A DNA stretch of 64,000 nt from Uloborus plumipes (Eukaryota; Arthropoda; Arachnida; Araneae; Uloboridae). The notes below the pieces were generated by a model. It saw only the letters and a list, made by a program, of their open reading frames with translations, made no database searches and was not told the DNA's origin. Numbering within the stretch: position 1 is the stretch's first letter; the number at the start of each line of letters is the position of its first letter. The position numbers were made by a program, and so were the translations under genes. Location of the stretch: the NCBI GenBank assembly GCA_038373865.1, contig JAXGGA010001048.1, positions 93,501 through 157,500 on the forward strand, written 5' to 3'. This document shows positions 1 through 13,140 of this stretch, one piece after another.

Positions 1-2535
1 TTTATACATCGTAAAATACGAGGCGGACAATATTATTTTAGGGTTTTTTAATTTTAGAAATCTGTGTCTGATCTCCAAATGATAGCTGAAATGTTCTTTC
101 ATTTTGTTTCTTAGGTATACAATTAGATTTTAAATGCATGGAAGCATAACTACACTATGTTAAAGCTTGAATTACTAGTTCATAATTCAAACGTAAACAA
201 AATAAAAATAACCCAGTTTCTAATTCAAAAACTAATCCTACAAAACTGCTCCCATGCATAAAAGGAAAAAAATATCTAAATTGTGTGGGGGGAAAAAGTT
301 CCTTAAAAATGAATCCATTTTTTCACATAAAAATAAAAAGCACTTTTTAAGAAATATAAGTAGAACAACGAAAAAACCAACCCAAAGAGAGTTAACGCAG
401 CTATTCTATAATCATAAAACCATTTTCATCTACTACCAATAGGAAATTAACTGCTATAATAAATGCTTAAGTTAATTCATGAGCCACAAATTGGACTATT
501 CAAAATTTAAATTAATATTAAATCGCATTAAAACATCCTTTGAAAAACACCGACTACTTGCAAAATTAATGTCATTAAAATAAATATTTGACAGGTCACA
601 AAAATCAATTTAATGTGTAAAAGATTAGAAAAGAAAAATGATCATGAAAATATGTAAACGGTCTACACATTTGATATGAAAACAGAAACGGCAGCCATTG
701 GCTAGGAGCTTTCGTTACTTGTTTCCTAATATGTGCCACCCGCAACGAAAACAAAAATATTATACTTGGTAAACAAAAATATTTATTTTTCTTCAGGACG
801 AAAATTATGTCATGAAACAAAATTTCCTTTGGAATTTCCGCTAAAATCTCGTTTAATGTGAGCAAAACAAAACTTCAAATCAAAAATTAATAATCAACTA
901 TGATATCTTTTAACCATCAACATTCTAACCATACTAGGAAAAGCACTAATCAATTACAAAACCATAACTGATAATCAACAGAAATCGTTGCCAACACTCA
1001 CCACAAAGAAATAAAATGCAGCAGCGACAAATTATTCCGAGGAAATTCAAAGGACGCATAGATTTTGAACGGTCGAAGTAGAACACACACACAGCAAGAG
1101 GACGAAGGCTGTAAGCCTCGCCAACGCGACAGACTTGGAGGCCCGGCTTTGGGCCTTCGATCGTTGCAGCACACATACACACGCGTTCGAAATATCCATG
1201 TCGAACTCAGCCATACACACAACTCAGATACTGCTCTATTCAGCAGCGCAGCCTTTGCTGATGTCGAGGGTTGCCTATTTCCGCTTTTTGCGCCAATTCC
1301 TTGCGTAAGCCAAAACAGTACATCTTTTGATAGGACGACGCCAAGTAATTTCGCCAAGATGCAATAACCTCTGGTAAACAGCAACCACTTCACGCTCGTT
1401 CAGTTTGGTACACAGCGCAAAACGAAATGCATAATATGACGTCGGAATCTGTACAGGCGTTCTAATAATAGTCAATATTTTGAAATCAAATAATGGCTCA
1501 AAATGTTCTGTTGAAATTATACTTCATGAATGTTTTCCCTTGAGTCACTAGCTCCAGGACATTTTACGTCTTTTCGAAGGAACTATTAGGCAGAAGATTC
1601 CCATTAAAAATTAAGATTTTTAAGTCATAATGATGAATAAATGGCAAGGAGAGATAATTATTGTTTCATTCCAGGGTAAAGCAATAAAAGTATTCAGCAA
1701 ATAATTTATTTCATTGAACATTAAGTACTTTATTGATGAAATATAGTCTCTCTTTTTTTGGAGGGGGGGGGGGCGGATAAAAAATATTCCACTCCACAAA
1801 TATTTACAGAAATCGTCGCCTAAGAACGACATTAGGATGTCTTGTTGTAATTTTCAGGATAAAATGTCTTGTTGTTGCTTTTAGGTGACGATATGTGCTT
1901 GCATGAAAATGTTGCTTTAATCTTTGAAAATAATAACAATAATAAGAAACAAAAACAAAATTGTTCCACTAAAAATGCGTGGCTAAAGTGTTTTTCTCAT
2001 ACATAAAAAAAGAAGAAAAAAATATTTAAGCGAATACACTTTCATTAACATAAACATGAAAGTATTGAAAATAAGGTTTGATAATATTTGTTTAGATAGA
2101 AATGACCGTCTAGAGAGAGGGAAGCAATTTATTCAGGTTCCCCAAATTCATAGTCTTCAAAGATAGAGAAAGGGAAAAAAATAAAATAATAATTTTTCAT
2201 TGATTTCCTTACTCTAGGGAGGAGTAAAGCAGAATTTTTTTTGCCCAAGGCCACCAAATGTTTCTGATTTGCCCTAGGAGTACTACGTAGAAACAAAAAG
2301 TACATGGCTATTTGAAAATAAATTACAATTGCTTTTGTCAACAAAGTGTTCCCCATAACTTTTCGATAATCTTGTTCCTTACATACAGATGAAATATATG
2401 ACAATTTTTCAGTTGTTTGACAAAGATTCTTTTTGTCTCAAATAACGTTTGAATAGTTTGAACGAAATTTCTTACAAAAAAGTGTTTCAAGAAATACTTC
2501 TGATTGACAAATGTAGTACGGTAATTTCTAACCAA

Positions 2536-2582
<47 letters not shown>

Positions 2583-3432
2583 GGCGGGAGATCTATAATC
2601 TTCAGAACGTATTTTCACAAGTAAAAAGCCTGAACTCAGTCTAGCACTTGAACTTAATCTGAAAGGCCGGAAATTAGTCAACTATGTTGAATTTGTAATG
2701 AAATTAAAAAGAAGGACAGGAGCTCCGCGCATTTGAGCTCCCATGCAAATAAAGAAAATTTAAAAAACGCTTCCTAAATCTAACGCAAAGACACACAAGA
2801 AATTATCATTTTTTCAATACGAGTAATTCACTCGTAACACTTCAAAAAAAAAAAAAAATCTATAACTAAGCGACACGTCGAAAAATATTTTAAAACTTTT
2901 ATTATTTACATATTTTAGAAAATAGAGTTTGATAGTATTTATGAATTCAGGATGAAAAGAGCATTGAAATTTATACTAACTTCAAAGCTTTAAAATGTAA
3001 ATTAAATTAAGAGATAGGTCAAGTTCTTAAATTTAACAACATACTTTTTAAATATAGGAGCTTTAAATTTATTAAAAAATAAATCGCTATTGAAAGCTAA
3101 TGCAGTTAAAAATTAGGGATTTATGTAATAAATGCAAATGATGGAAAAAAATGTGATGAAAAAGAAGAAATGCATTTTTATAAGTAATTATAAACTTAAG
3201 AGATATGCCCAAACATTTAAAATAAGTCTTGAAATGACAGGCACAGTGTAGTGATCAGAGACGCAATGTGAAAGAAATTCAAGAGCATCCAATAAAACCG
3301 TTTCCTAATGTTTATTAGTATTTAGGAAAGAAATTAAAACCTCGCAAAAACATATTGAGAACATATTGAGTGATCAGAATTTAAAACTGAAAAATACTTG
3401 AAATTTCAGTGCATTGTGGCTATTGAAACTAA
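1..3432. other. AT-rich non-coding stretch with GC-richer patch
   Basis: No gene is supported here. The stretch is AT-rich with a homopolymer G run near 1763-1773 and an AAT microsatellite at 2536-2582. A GC- and CpG-richer patch at about 1000-1450 stands out (see findings). Short open frames overlap in several phases and show no recognisable domain. Confidence 0.5.
2536..2582. repeat. (AAT)n microsatellite
   Basis: About fifteen uninterrupted AAT/TAA units. Read on the minus strand it encodes a run of leucines in a chance open frame, which should not be taken as a protein. Confidence 0.95.
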
Positions 3433-3735
3433 GGCAGGGATTTAAGTGAAACACCTTTGCAATCGCTTCGAATTGCAATCGCTACTGGAAGTGAATTACA
3501 TTATGATCAACTTAACTTGGCACTGACGTCACTACGGGTGGAGCCAATAAGAGCTCACAAGCAGTCAGTGATCTCCTCTTATTCGCCAAGTAGGCTGTGA
3601 CATTTTATCTAGCTCGTTTTTCATAGGCAAACGTCACGCTGAAGTCACGATGTTTTTATCAAGAAACGTTCTAATGTAATTCATTTCCAATAGCGATTGT
3701 AATTTGCGATCGCCTGTTTCACTTGAATTCCTGCC
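3433..3735 (+). mobile_element. MITE copy A (GGCAGGGATT.. TIR, TAA target duplication)
   Basis: A 303-bp element starts GGCAGGGATTTAAGTGAAAC and ends with the inverse, GTTTCACTTGAATTCCTGCC. It is flanked by TAA on both sides. A 3-bp duplication and this length fit non-autonomous PIF/Harbinger-type MITEs; that family assignment is inference. It has no coding capacity. It contains one TGACGTCA palindrome (3534-3541), and the second such site seen in copy B is mutated here. It lies 53 bp from copy B in the opposite orientation. Confidence 0.85.
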
Positions 3736-3788
3736 TAAAAGAATTACAAGTGTAGAACTGTTAACAAGAGACGGGAACGAGAGCCTAT

Positions 3789-4090
3789 GGCAGGGATTCA
3801 AGTGAAACAGGCCATCGCAAATTACAATCGCTACTGGAAATGAATTACATTAGAACATTTCTTGATAAAAACATCGTGACGTCAGCGTGACGTTTGCCTA
3901 TGAAAAACGAGCTAGATAAAACGTCACAGCCTACTTGGCGAATAAGAGGAGATCGCTGAGTGCTTGTGAGCTCTTATTGGCTCCATCCGTAGTGACGTCA
4001 TGCCAAGTTAAGTTGATGATAATGTAATTCACTTCCAGTAGCGATTGCAATTCGAAGCGATCGCAGTGCTGTTTCACTTGAATCCCTGCC
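3789..4090 (-). mobile_element. MITE copy B, inverted relative to copy A
   Basis: A 302-bp element with the same GGCAGGGATTCAAGTGAAAC termini, flanked by TAT on both sides. Its interior is the reverse complement of copy A at high identity. The differing flanking trinucleotides (TAA for A, TAT for B) suggest two separate insertions rather than one duplication. It carries two TGACGTCA palindromes (3877-3884 and 3993-4000). Copies A and B can pair as a hairpin of about 300 bp with a 53-nt loop. Confidence 0.85.
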
Positions 4091-5618
4091 TATGTCTCTT
4101 AACTTCTTATCAATTTTGTGCGATTGCGCCAAAAGTAATGTAATATAACTGTAACCGCATCTAAAAAACACAAACATTTCGTGCGATTGGAATTCTAGCT
4201 GTTAGATACCGACCTTACGCCTAAGTAAGAACATTTATGTTTTTTCTGCTTTGTAGGTAATAATTTTTGCTGACACTGTTGTACATTATTACGTGTATTT
4301 AAGCTACAAATAAAGTATTGTAATTAAATCAATGCTTGGCTCTTACAATGGTTAAGAGCTTATTCTACCGGTATAATTACAAGAAACAACCACCACATTC
4401 TTTTAAATTGCATATTAATATAAAAAAACAAAATTTGAATACTTTCCGAAAATATTTTTTTTTTCAAGATCAAAAACGAAAGAAAGAAGATTTCGATCTG
4501 CATACAACTAAAAGAAAGTACATTTCAGACGATAAAAACACAATAAAAATGAAGTCATCTTTTTAATCCGCTCAACTCCGCCTCTCCCCTTCCGTCAGCT
4601 GTTTAGATGACAGCGTTGAAAAGCAACAGGAAAGAGAAAGAAAAAAAAAGGAAGGGGGGAAAAAACATGAAAAAAATTGGAGAGCATTTTCGCTGTGAAT
4701 ACTTTTTTTAATAGCACTTTTCTTAAGCTTAATTGTTTTAACGCTGAACGTACTTCCACTTCCCGACGGACCAAGTAATTTCTGTTAATACTAGACCTTG
4801 TGCTAGTGAATTATACGCCTAGGCTCTTTGAATGACTCAATTTATAAGTCTCATTTTTTTCTAATTAATATAATTTGCGTTTTAATGCGTTTTGACGAAA
4901 AAACTTTCTGTATCGTTTATGACGTGAGCTTTAGTAGCGGGATAAAATTTATATTAACCCAATCAAAATATTTTTTAAACTTTGAAAGCATCGTGCTTTT
5001 TTAGCAGTTAAGTCATACATAGTCGTTTCCGCACATTTTGAGTATCAGCAATCTTTACACATCAATAGTCTACACAAGGAAATATCTTTTTTTTTTTTTT
5101 TAACTTCAAATCGTTCATTTATTTATTTGAAATGCTTCAAGGGGAAAAAGAAACTCTAGTAAGGGTTATTCTTGCGAAAGTGGTACAAACCGAGTCCGAC
5201 ACTTCAGATTTTTAAGATCGTTTTTATTAATAATCAACAATTAATCATTTTTAATTAATTATCCGTTTAAATATGTATAATCAAGCATCCATTTTTTGGA
5301 CATAAATTTATGAGGAATTTAAAAATATTTCGTTTTGGACCAAGGAGAACATTGCCAGTCCCACCTTCGAATAAAAGAGTTAAAATGATAGTGATAGCGT
5401 GAATTTCGATTGTGATGAACTGTGCCAACAATATTAAACGTCAGTTAAATTAAATCTTTCACACAAAAATAACTTTTGCAATTTTTAATACAACTTGAGA
5501 AAAAAAAAAGAAAATAATTGTTTTTTCATTTGTGTCCCAACATTTTCGGTTCCAACTGTCTAATCTATTGCAACCAATAAGAAAATTAACAATTCTTTTG
5601 AAGCTTGTACCATAAAAT
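4091..5618. other. non-coding, AT-rich
   Basis: No gene, RNA or structured repeat recognised apart from poly-A and poly-T runs (for example 5086-5101). Confidence 0.5.
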
Positions 5619-6112
5619 GAGGTTTATCGGGACAGTAGGGTGAATCGGAACGGAACTTCCCGATCATTCACAGAAATTCTCCATAAATATAATACGTAGT
5701 TTCGGCTCTTAATTTTTTTTAGAAAGGTAATATCATGAGAAGTAGGGAAAATTTACAGTTGAAATTCAGGCAACAATACTGGCTTATGAGCAAGATTGTA
5801 CGTGGAACGCTAAAAAACATCAAATTATATTTAATTACATTATTTAATCAGGTTTAAGATCTAAGAAGGTCTGCAGTTACATACAAAATTTTGCAGATGA
5901 GGAAAACTTAATGTCTTCTAGCGTTCCACGTGCAGAATTCTAATAAGCCAGTAGTGTTGCCAGAAAGTCAACAGTAAATTTTTAATTCTTCTCGTGATAT
6001 TACTTTTCAAGTATAAAAAAAGCCAAAAATACCCGGCCGTTTATTTATGGAGAATTTCTTTATATGTTCGAGAAGTTACATTCTGATGTACCCCACTGTC
6101 CCGATGCACCTC
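5619..6112. mobile_element. inverted-repeat element (GAGGTNNATCGGGACAG termini)
   Basis: Two imperfect inverted arms face each other. The left end begins GAGGTTTATCGGGACAG and the right end, reversed, GAGGTGCATCGGGACAG. Further inside, CAACAATACTGGCTTATGAG and CGTGGAACGCTA on the left are matched in inverse near 5920-5965. There is no coding capacity and no target duplication was identified. It is an old MITE or fold-back element of unassigned superfamily. Confidence 0.65.
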
Positions 6113-7574
6113 GTACACTAACATACAATGACTCTCTTGTCCTATTTCATTTCTATACAAGATTTACAGCTCTTTTAAAGGACGGTCATTTTGACCGTTT
6201 CTGGGCATTCTAGGTATAACGAAATTCCGGTCGTCCTAGTGTTAACGGTTAAATTGAAAAAAAAAATAATAATGTCTGCTCCGATTCATCCTATCAGCGG
6301 GGCGAATCGAAACACCTCTAAAAAAATTAAACATATCAATAAAAACTGTTCAATATGTTTTTTTTTTTTTTTTGTAGACTAAGAAACCATGTTCGTTTTC
6401 GTTTTAATTTTCTTAAGCGTCCCCAAATTAGACTTTATAAAAAAGGGGGGGGATTCTTCATTGTTACACTCCAAGCATGAGGCACACCGATGGTTCTACT
6501 TTACGGATTATGATCGCAATTACATCAAATAACACACTTTAATATTTGAGGACAGAAAAAGTTTATGAAAAAATAAAAAATATATACCGCGAGTTTAAGT
6601 TCAAGTTTTTCAAATCTTAAAACAAAAGCTTGACTCTTGAATGCACGATGAATAAGAAATAAAAACGTTTACCTTTGGGGAGAGAAAAAAAGAAATTAAT
6701 AAATAAATGCATAAACATATGACAACATCAACGTTATCAAAGCACAAAAATTGCAATTATTTTGCTTTAATAGTCGTGATTTAATGATTTATTTACGGAG
6801 TATATTTTTATATGTATTTCACTTGAACTATGACTTAGTATGTAAAAATGTTTCCTTATTTCTGTCTTGTATCTATTTCTCTAAGCTGGGAGATTATATA
6901 TTCTAAGATGATTTCACATAACTCTATAAATGCAAAAACACACACACTCAGATATCTTAACAAAAAAGGAAACAGGAGCTCTCTAAGCAGCTTGAGTTTA
7001 GCTGTAAGCTGGCTGAAGAAATGGTAATAAATCTTTCGATTGAGATATCTGCAAATAAATCTCTGTACTTAAAAGCTATTACATTTCTAAAATGATTCAT
7101 TTAAGCTTGTTGTGTCACATTTTTCTCAATCATAGCACTTTTAGATGTCTCATTAAAACTTGTTTCTTGCTAAATTTGGTTCATTTTCTTTTTTCATTTT
7201 CAATTTCCTATACCGTATTGTCTGTTAATTTCATATTTACTTCCAAACAAGTCTTCTCTTCTTTAAATTACATCTTTAAATTTATTTTACGTAGGAAAAT
7301 ACTTCAAACAATTACCTTTGACCGAATAGAAACATTCAGAACTAAGTAAAGTTTGCACCAGGTTTGAGTTTGATATTTTATCTCAATTATACAGACAAAC
7401 AAAACCTAAGACACCAAGTGACTGGCATTCGCAATGATGGAAACATCAGAAGCGAAGCTGAAAGTGGTAAAAATTGACTTTCTCAAAATTACAAAATATT
7501 TTGAGTGTGTGTGTGTTTTTCCAGGAAAAAAAGACTACTCTGAGAAGAAATTTAGAAACTAGAATCAAGCTCTG
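6113..7574. other. non-coding, AT-rich
   Basis: No gene supported. A short (GT)n run lies just downstream of 7500. The frame at 7092-7349 is a hydrophobic T-rich chance frame without a domain. Confidence 0.5.
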
Positions 7575-7576
7575 TA

Positions 7577-7974
7577 CACTGCAAAAAATAAACCGTTGTT
7601 CTTTCATTATAGTACTGGCAGCAGAGGTTCCAGTTTAAAATTCTAAACTGTACAGTAATAAACTGTAAAACTAACAATTTTACAGTTTGTTGCTGTAAAG
7701 CAGCAATTTTACAGTTGATTACCACAATTTTACAGTTTACCACGAAATACGCTGTATTATACTGTAAAAACAACAGTATAATACTGGCAGCAGAGGTTCC
7801 AGTTTAAAACTGTGAAACGCATAGTAATAAACTGTAAAATTAGCAATTTTACTGTTCATTACTGTAAGGCAGCAAATTTTACAGTTTATTACTGTAAAAT
7901 TAGCAATTTTGACAGTTTGTTACTGTAAAATTAGCCTAATAATACTGCAAAAACAACATTCCTTTTTTACAGTG
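7577..7974. mobile_element. CACTG-ended MITE, copy 1
   Basis: The element starts CACTGCAAAAAATAAACCG and ends TTTTTTACAGTG, flanked by TA on both sides (7575-7576 and 7975-7976). The interior is built from short blocks of ACTGTAAAATTAGCAATTTTACAGTTT type, alternating in both directions. A block beginning TACTGGCAGCAGAGGTTCC occurs at 7613 and again at 7782, so the interior is partly duplicated. A TA duplication and short TIR fit a Tc1/mariner-type MITE (inference). No coding capacity. Confidence 0.8.
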
Positions 7975-7976
7975 TA

Positions 7977-9610
7977 GCTGCATATCTGAGGATTATCTAA
8001 TTGCTCTTTCTTCGTCAGACCTTACAAACTCGGAACATTTTTGGGATATGATAGGCCGCTAGATTTGGATGCTGAAAAATGTTGCAGATTTGGAGCAATA
8101 ATGTAGAATATCAGACAGAAGGTACAGCAGTAGGGCACATTAAGAATATATATCATTCCTTAAATAGATGCATATAAGCATGGATCACCCCACCGGAAGG
8201 AAGGTTACCAGCTATTGATTTAAAAATTCAATGTGTTGCGGTCAGCAATGGATGTGTTTTCACAGCCTTAAAATTTTAATAAGCTGATTGTTTGTAGAGA
8301 TGAGTTGCCCACATGTATATTTTTTATATTGATGAACAAAATAAAAGGTCATTTTCTTCATAGTACTAGTTCAGTTTAAAAAAGAAAGGAATGTAACCTA
8401 GCAAATTGACTCTTTTGATGAATGAAATACTATTTTGAAAATGTGCAGTGGTTTCAATACCGTTGAAATAGTTCGATTGGAAAAAAAATGTTTTTGTGGA
8501 CTATAAAACAAAGCCTAATAGTTATAATTTTTCATTTTCTACTTTTGGAACTAAAATTGATCCTTTAGCTTCTATTTGTTATAACTTTTGTTTCTGAGAA
8601 GTTGAGACATTTCAAAAAACAAGTTTTTAGGGAAATTTTATACTCTTTTCGCTCCAAGAACAAGTGTGAGAACACATACTTAAAAGAAAACAAAAGCGAC
8701 CAGATTCCATGTCGCCAAAAACCTGAATCACAAAGTTTACAAGAAGCATCAGACCAGGGTATACCAAGAGCCTCTCAAGGGATACGCATGGTTGACTCGA
8801 TTAAAGGGCGTCATTCCATATTGCTTCCCGTGTTTTTCGACCGACTCAGAGAAAGAACTTTCAACCTTCATCGAAACACATCGGGGAGTATCGGATAGAT
8901 GAGAAACATTCAAGAAAGTGGAGAAGATACAACAAAAATTGTGTGAAGATATACACGGTCCAGTAATTAGATTTCTTTCAATGGAAACTTATTAGGAGCT
9001 CTTTTTGAGTTTAGAAATTCCACACATAAACTAATTACAAGTCACGATTAATTAAATGATTAAGAAAAACGTTAAACACAACAGAAATGTGTAACTTGTT
9101 TTTTTTTTTTTTTCTTTTTTTAAGAAAACAAGACAAAGAAAAACTATCAACGTATGTTGCATTTTGTCTTCACTTCAAGTAAAAGAGGATGAAACCCTAG
9201 GTCATTTTGTCCATTTCCCTTATTTCTAATTAAATATCTTCCTAAAAGAAGAGCATTGTTTTTAGCTCATAGTTATGTAGGAGAGGGGAAATACATAATT
9301 TTGTAAAGAAACTTGCTAACACATATTTCAGAGTTACAAGATATTTTTTCAGAGTTAAAGTAATTTTTCCATGTTCACGCACTGACGAAAGTTTCTTATA
9401 GTTCCGTATCACATTTAAAGAGACTTCATTTCAAATTACAGCCTAAGTATGTTATTTTTCTTGATATACCGACAGGCGTTCAAACTCCCCTCGTATATAA
9501 ATGAAGCAGATTCAAACATCCTACAGCAGTGCTTTAGTTCGGTGGAAGAGCGTCTTCTTTACTAATATTTCATTTACTATAGAAAGAGAAGGCGTGCTCT
9601 GGTTCATATA
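7977..9610. other. non-coding between two MITE copies
   Basis: No gene recognised. The open frame at 8602-8898 (98 codons) is basic and polar but has no domain I can name, no splice context and no support. Confidence 0.45.
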
Positions 9611-9970
9611 CACTGCAAAAAAAAGCTGTTGTTTTAACAGTATAATACAGGCAGCAGAGGTTCCAGCTTAAAAATGCAAAAGCACAGTAATAAGCTGCAA
9701 AACTAGCAATTTTACAGTTTATTATTGCAAAATTAGCAATTTTACCATAAAATAAGCTATATTATACTATAAAAATAACAGTATAATACTGGCAGCAGAA
9801 TTCTAGTTTAAAACTGTAAAATACAGTGCAATAAACTGCGAAACTAGTAATTTTACAGTTTATACTGTAAACTAGCAATTTTAGTTTACTACTGCAAAAT
9901 TAGCGATTTTACAGTTTATTACTGTAAAATTAGCTGTATTAAACTGTAAAAACAACATCTATTTTTTACA
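9611..9970. mobile_element. CACTG-ended MITE, copy 2 (right end decayed)
   Basis: Starts CACTGCAAAAAAAAGCTG after a TA, contains the same GCAGCAGAGGTTCCAG block and ACTGTAAAATTAGC units as copy 1. It ends in ATTTTTTACAAGG where CAGTGTA would be expected, so the right terminus has mutated. Same orientation-ambiguous family as copies 1 and 3. Confidence 0.75.
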
Positions 9971-12952
9971 AGGAGAGGGGAGTAACTCGCAGGTTGCGCC
10001 ATTCAAATTTTTAAGGGTACTTTCAAAGAGTTTTAGTTTCATTTTTGGAGGTTCTCATAGTTGGACGGAAGATGCGTAACATTAGAGAGGGATGCACCAT
10101 CCCTTTTAAAGAGGTTCACATTTTAAAAGTATTAACAACACTTGAGTGATTCGCTTATTGGAACAACAACTACACAATATAACAGTAAATTTTAAGAACC
10201 TTAGAAGCAAAGGTGTGAGGGTTCTAAAATAAAAAAATTCGAGATAACTATAGACAGGACATTTGCATAGCAGCTCAGCTCCTGCGATTATTTCCAATTC
10301 GGTATGATTTTTCACATTTTGAACCTATTTAGTAGCATACTATTTACGCATTAAACTATGTTCTTGGGATAATAAGGCTCCCGCACTTTCGTTAGAAATT
10401 AAGTCCTGAGTACAAATGGTAGCAAAAAATCATCTGTTTTGAGGTAAGAGTAGTTCTGGACGGTGTTGCTATGCAGAAGGATTGAGATAAACTTTTCAAC
10501 GAAAGCTTAGCAATAATTTAAGCTCTGCACGCTTTTAAAATAAAACTTAAAGAAGTCTACCTGATATCCTTTCGTTTCTCACTACTTTATTTCAGAAATG
10601 ATCTTGGGATTAAATTTAGTTGATAATACTTCGACTGAGAAGCAAATATTCACTTTCACAAATTCATGTACTGTTACCATCAGCATGTGGTAACAGTACA
10701 TGCCCAACATCTAAATATATATATAATGAGATTACGACTAAGGCGTAACGTGTATACCCACTACAAGGGTACTAAAAATGACAAAGCACTTCAACTGCTT
10801 AGATAGGTTTCATACCATGGAACTTTATTTAGCTATGAAACGCTGCAAGTATGAAAATAATAATAGTAATAATTAATTGTGCATTCCCACATTTTTTCCA
10901 GTTAAACCACTGTCTGCCAAAAGAAAAAAAAATCCGATATTGTCTCTGCTACAGTTGATACTAAGATTATCATTTTTCCTAGTTTGAAACTTTTTTTCTT
11001 CTTTGTATTAGTTCTGTCGACAATTGCAACCTTATATAGTTTACAAAAAATGTTTTCATTTAAAGAGGAAAGAACACTGCATACGCATGTCTACACTGCA
11101 TCTCATACGGAGAGAACACTGCTTTGTTACATTTCATATTTTCACTACTTGTTTTATCTCATATTAATGAAAAAAGTTGAATAAAATATGCATTCAAAAA
11201 AAAAAAAAAATGCTTCGTATTCCTAGTATTTAGTTATTTTTAAAACTTAAAAGACACCAATACCGAAAAACCTTACTCCACTATTTTCCATTCATTACCA
11301 AACTAAGTATACACCCCCCAAATTACGTGCAAGTGCTAGGCATAGCAATCGAGAACTCGCAATGAATAAATGCAGGAGAAAGTTTTTTCTTAAGTCAATT
11401 CCGTTCCTCGGACTTAACACACGGCGTGGGAAATAAACATTCAAGCTTTTCCCTCAAACCGTCATTATATTGTTAAGCTAGACTATTAAATGACGCGAAC
11501 AGTTTGAGGGAGTACAAAATTAACGGGAGCAGTCAGCAGTACAATTATAGCTTTTACCAAACGTAAATACAGACTACACGTGTTTGCGCTTTTGTAAATA
11601 AGACCAAGGTAGATTGACGCTTGGAGAGAAGAAATATCGTGACTGTAAAAGAATGAATGAAAACTGTAACGTCTCATCTCGCATGAAGTGGTCATTAAGG
11701 ACTTTTTTTTTATTTGTCTATTCCACTTCGTAAAATTACTATCAAATGATGGATTTGAGCAAGAAGTCGTGTAATGCTACGAGAAGTATTATTACTGTGA
11801 AAGTGTTCGGGAGTAAGGATGTGGCATTGATATCGATGTTTTTCTTAGAACATTGATGTTTTTACTCAGGTCTTAATTTGCTAATTTGCATTGTAGCTCA
11901 GCTCCTTCACTTTTTAAAATTTTATGTTAATTCATTTTCATATGAGACTAAAATCTAACCACTTTTAAGAATTGCAATAAGTTTCAAAGACCAAGGGTCC
12001 ATGATCATTTGTTTCAAAAGAAATTTCGCCATGTTTTTACCATCGATGTGTTTGGGTTGATGGCTTTTTTTTTTTTTTTTTTACCGCCGACGTTTTATGA
12101 GAGAACCAAAAATATCCTTGAAAACATGGATTATGGTTATAAAAATACAGTTGTGATGAAAACTACATAATTAATTCGGTGATTTCACTGTCATGCGAGG
12201 GATGATTGTAATTTTCATTTTTTTTTTTTACAACTTTTTATAGATACAAATTATTTAACGCCAAAAGTTCAAAAAAAAACTGACATAGTGGAAATACTTT
12301 GCTTGAGTGATTTTACGAGCAATATTTTCCCAATATATTTTTAAATTGCTATGTTTGAAATGAAGTTTACTCTGTCACATGCAGGACGTATTTCTGGGCA
12401 TCAATTCTAGAAAACATACTCCGAATCCAGTGTTTTTTCTTTTTTTTAATATATACTTTACTTTCCTACTAATTATTTCCTAGTTTCCAAAAAAAAAAAA
12501 AAAAACAACTAGTGACTCGTTCCACAAAAAAAAAAAAAAAAAACCGAGAAAAAAAAAAAACATTTTGTCCTGCACATGAAAGCTTTATATTAAATTTCAA
12601 AAGTAATGTTTTAAAAATGAAATATTGGAAAAACATTGCCTAAGAAATAACACATATGTGTATGAGTTCGTAAGAAAATATTTTTGTTTAGTATTACTTT
12701 TGAAATGAAATATACAGCTGTCACGTGCAGTCTGAAATGATTACTTTTCCGCGAAATGACCTAATTAGTAATAGCGGTATCCACCGAGTTAGAAAACATT
12801 TTCAATAATTAGTTGTCTAAAGAAGTGCTATTGGAGTCAAGTTAACCATTTCTTTCCAGCACACTATTAACTAGAATGTTCATTCCTCATGGGTCGCAGC
12901 TTCCTTATATAGTAGGTTAAAGTTCTAGTAAGTGGGTGATCCGAGCAGTGGC
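9971..12952. other. non-coding, AT-rich, with one hairpin
   Basis: No gene supported. Contains a 15-bp perfect hairpin at 10665-10702 and several poly-A/T runs near 12060-12560. Confidence 0.5.
10665..10702. repeat. short perfect hairpin
   Basis: CATGTACTGTTACCA and its reverse complement TGGTAACAGTACATG are separated by an 8-nt loop. It may be the remnant of a small palindromic element; no terminator or RNA function is implied. Confidence 0.8.
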
Positions 12953-13020
12953 GTAGCATGAACAAAATTAAGAGTGGGCGAATAAATTTTGCGAGGCCCC
13001 TCCCCTGCATTTTGAGATCA
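12953..13020 (+). mobile_element. hAT-like terminus fragment (CAGTGGCGTAGC)
   Basis: Begins CAGTGGCGTAGCATG and continues into a G/C-rich stretch, GAGGCCCCTCCCCTGCA. CAGTGGCG-type ends are typical of non-autonomous hAT elements. No partner terminus or 8-bp duplication was found, so this is only a probable truncated end. Confidence 0.4.
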
Positions 13021-13140
13021 ATTCTAGATTAAGTTATTCAACTATTCTGAGTACAAAACCAAACTTCTTGTTTTCGTTGTTAATCATAAAAATTAAAATA
13101 TTATACATTTTAAAATATATTTAAGACGAAAACATACAAT

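Noticed and set aside
998..1393. 131-codon minus-strand frame and overlapping plus and minus frames
   Set aside because: Three phases are open at once because of raised GC. No domain is recognisable. The patch is treated as a possible promoter instead.
8602..8898. 98-codon plus-strand frame
   Set aside because: Polar composition without any known motif, no splice context, no repeat boundaries to explain it.
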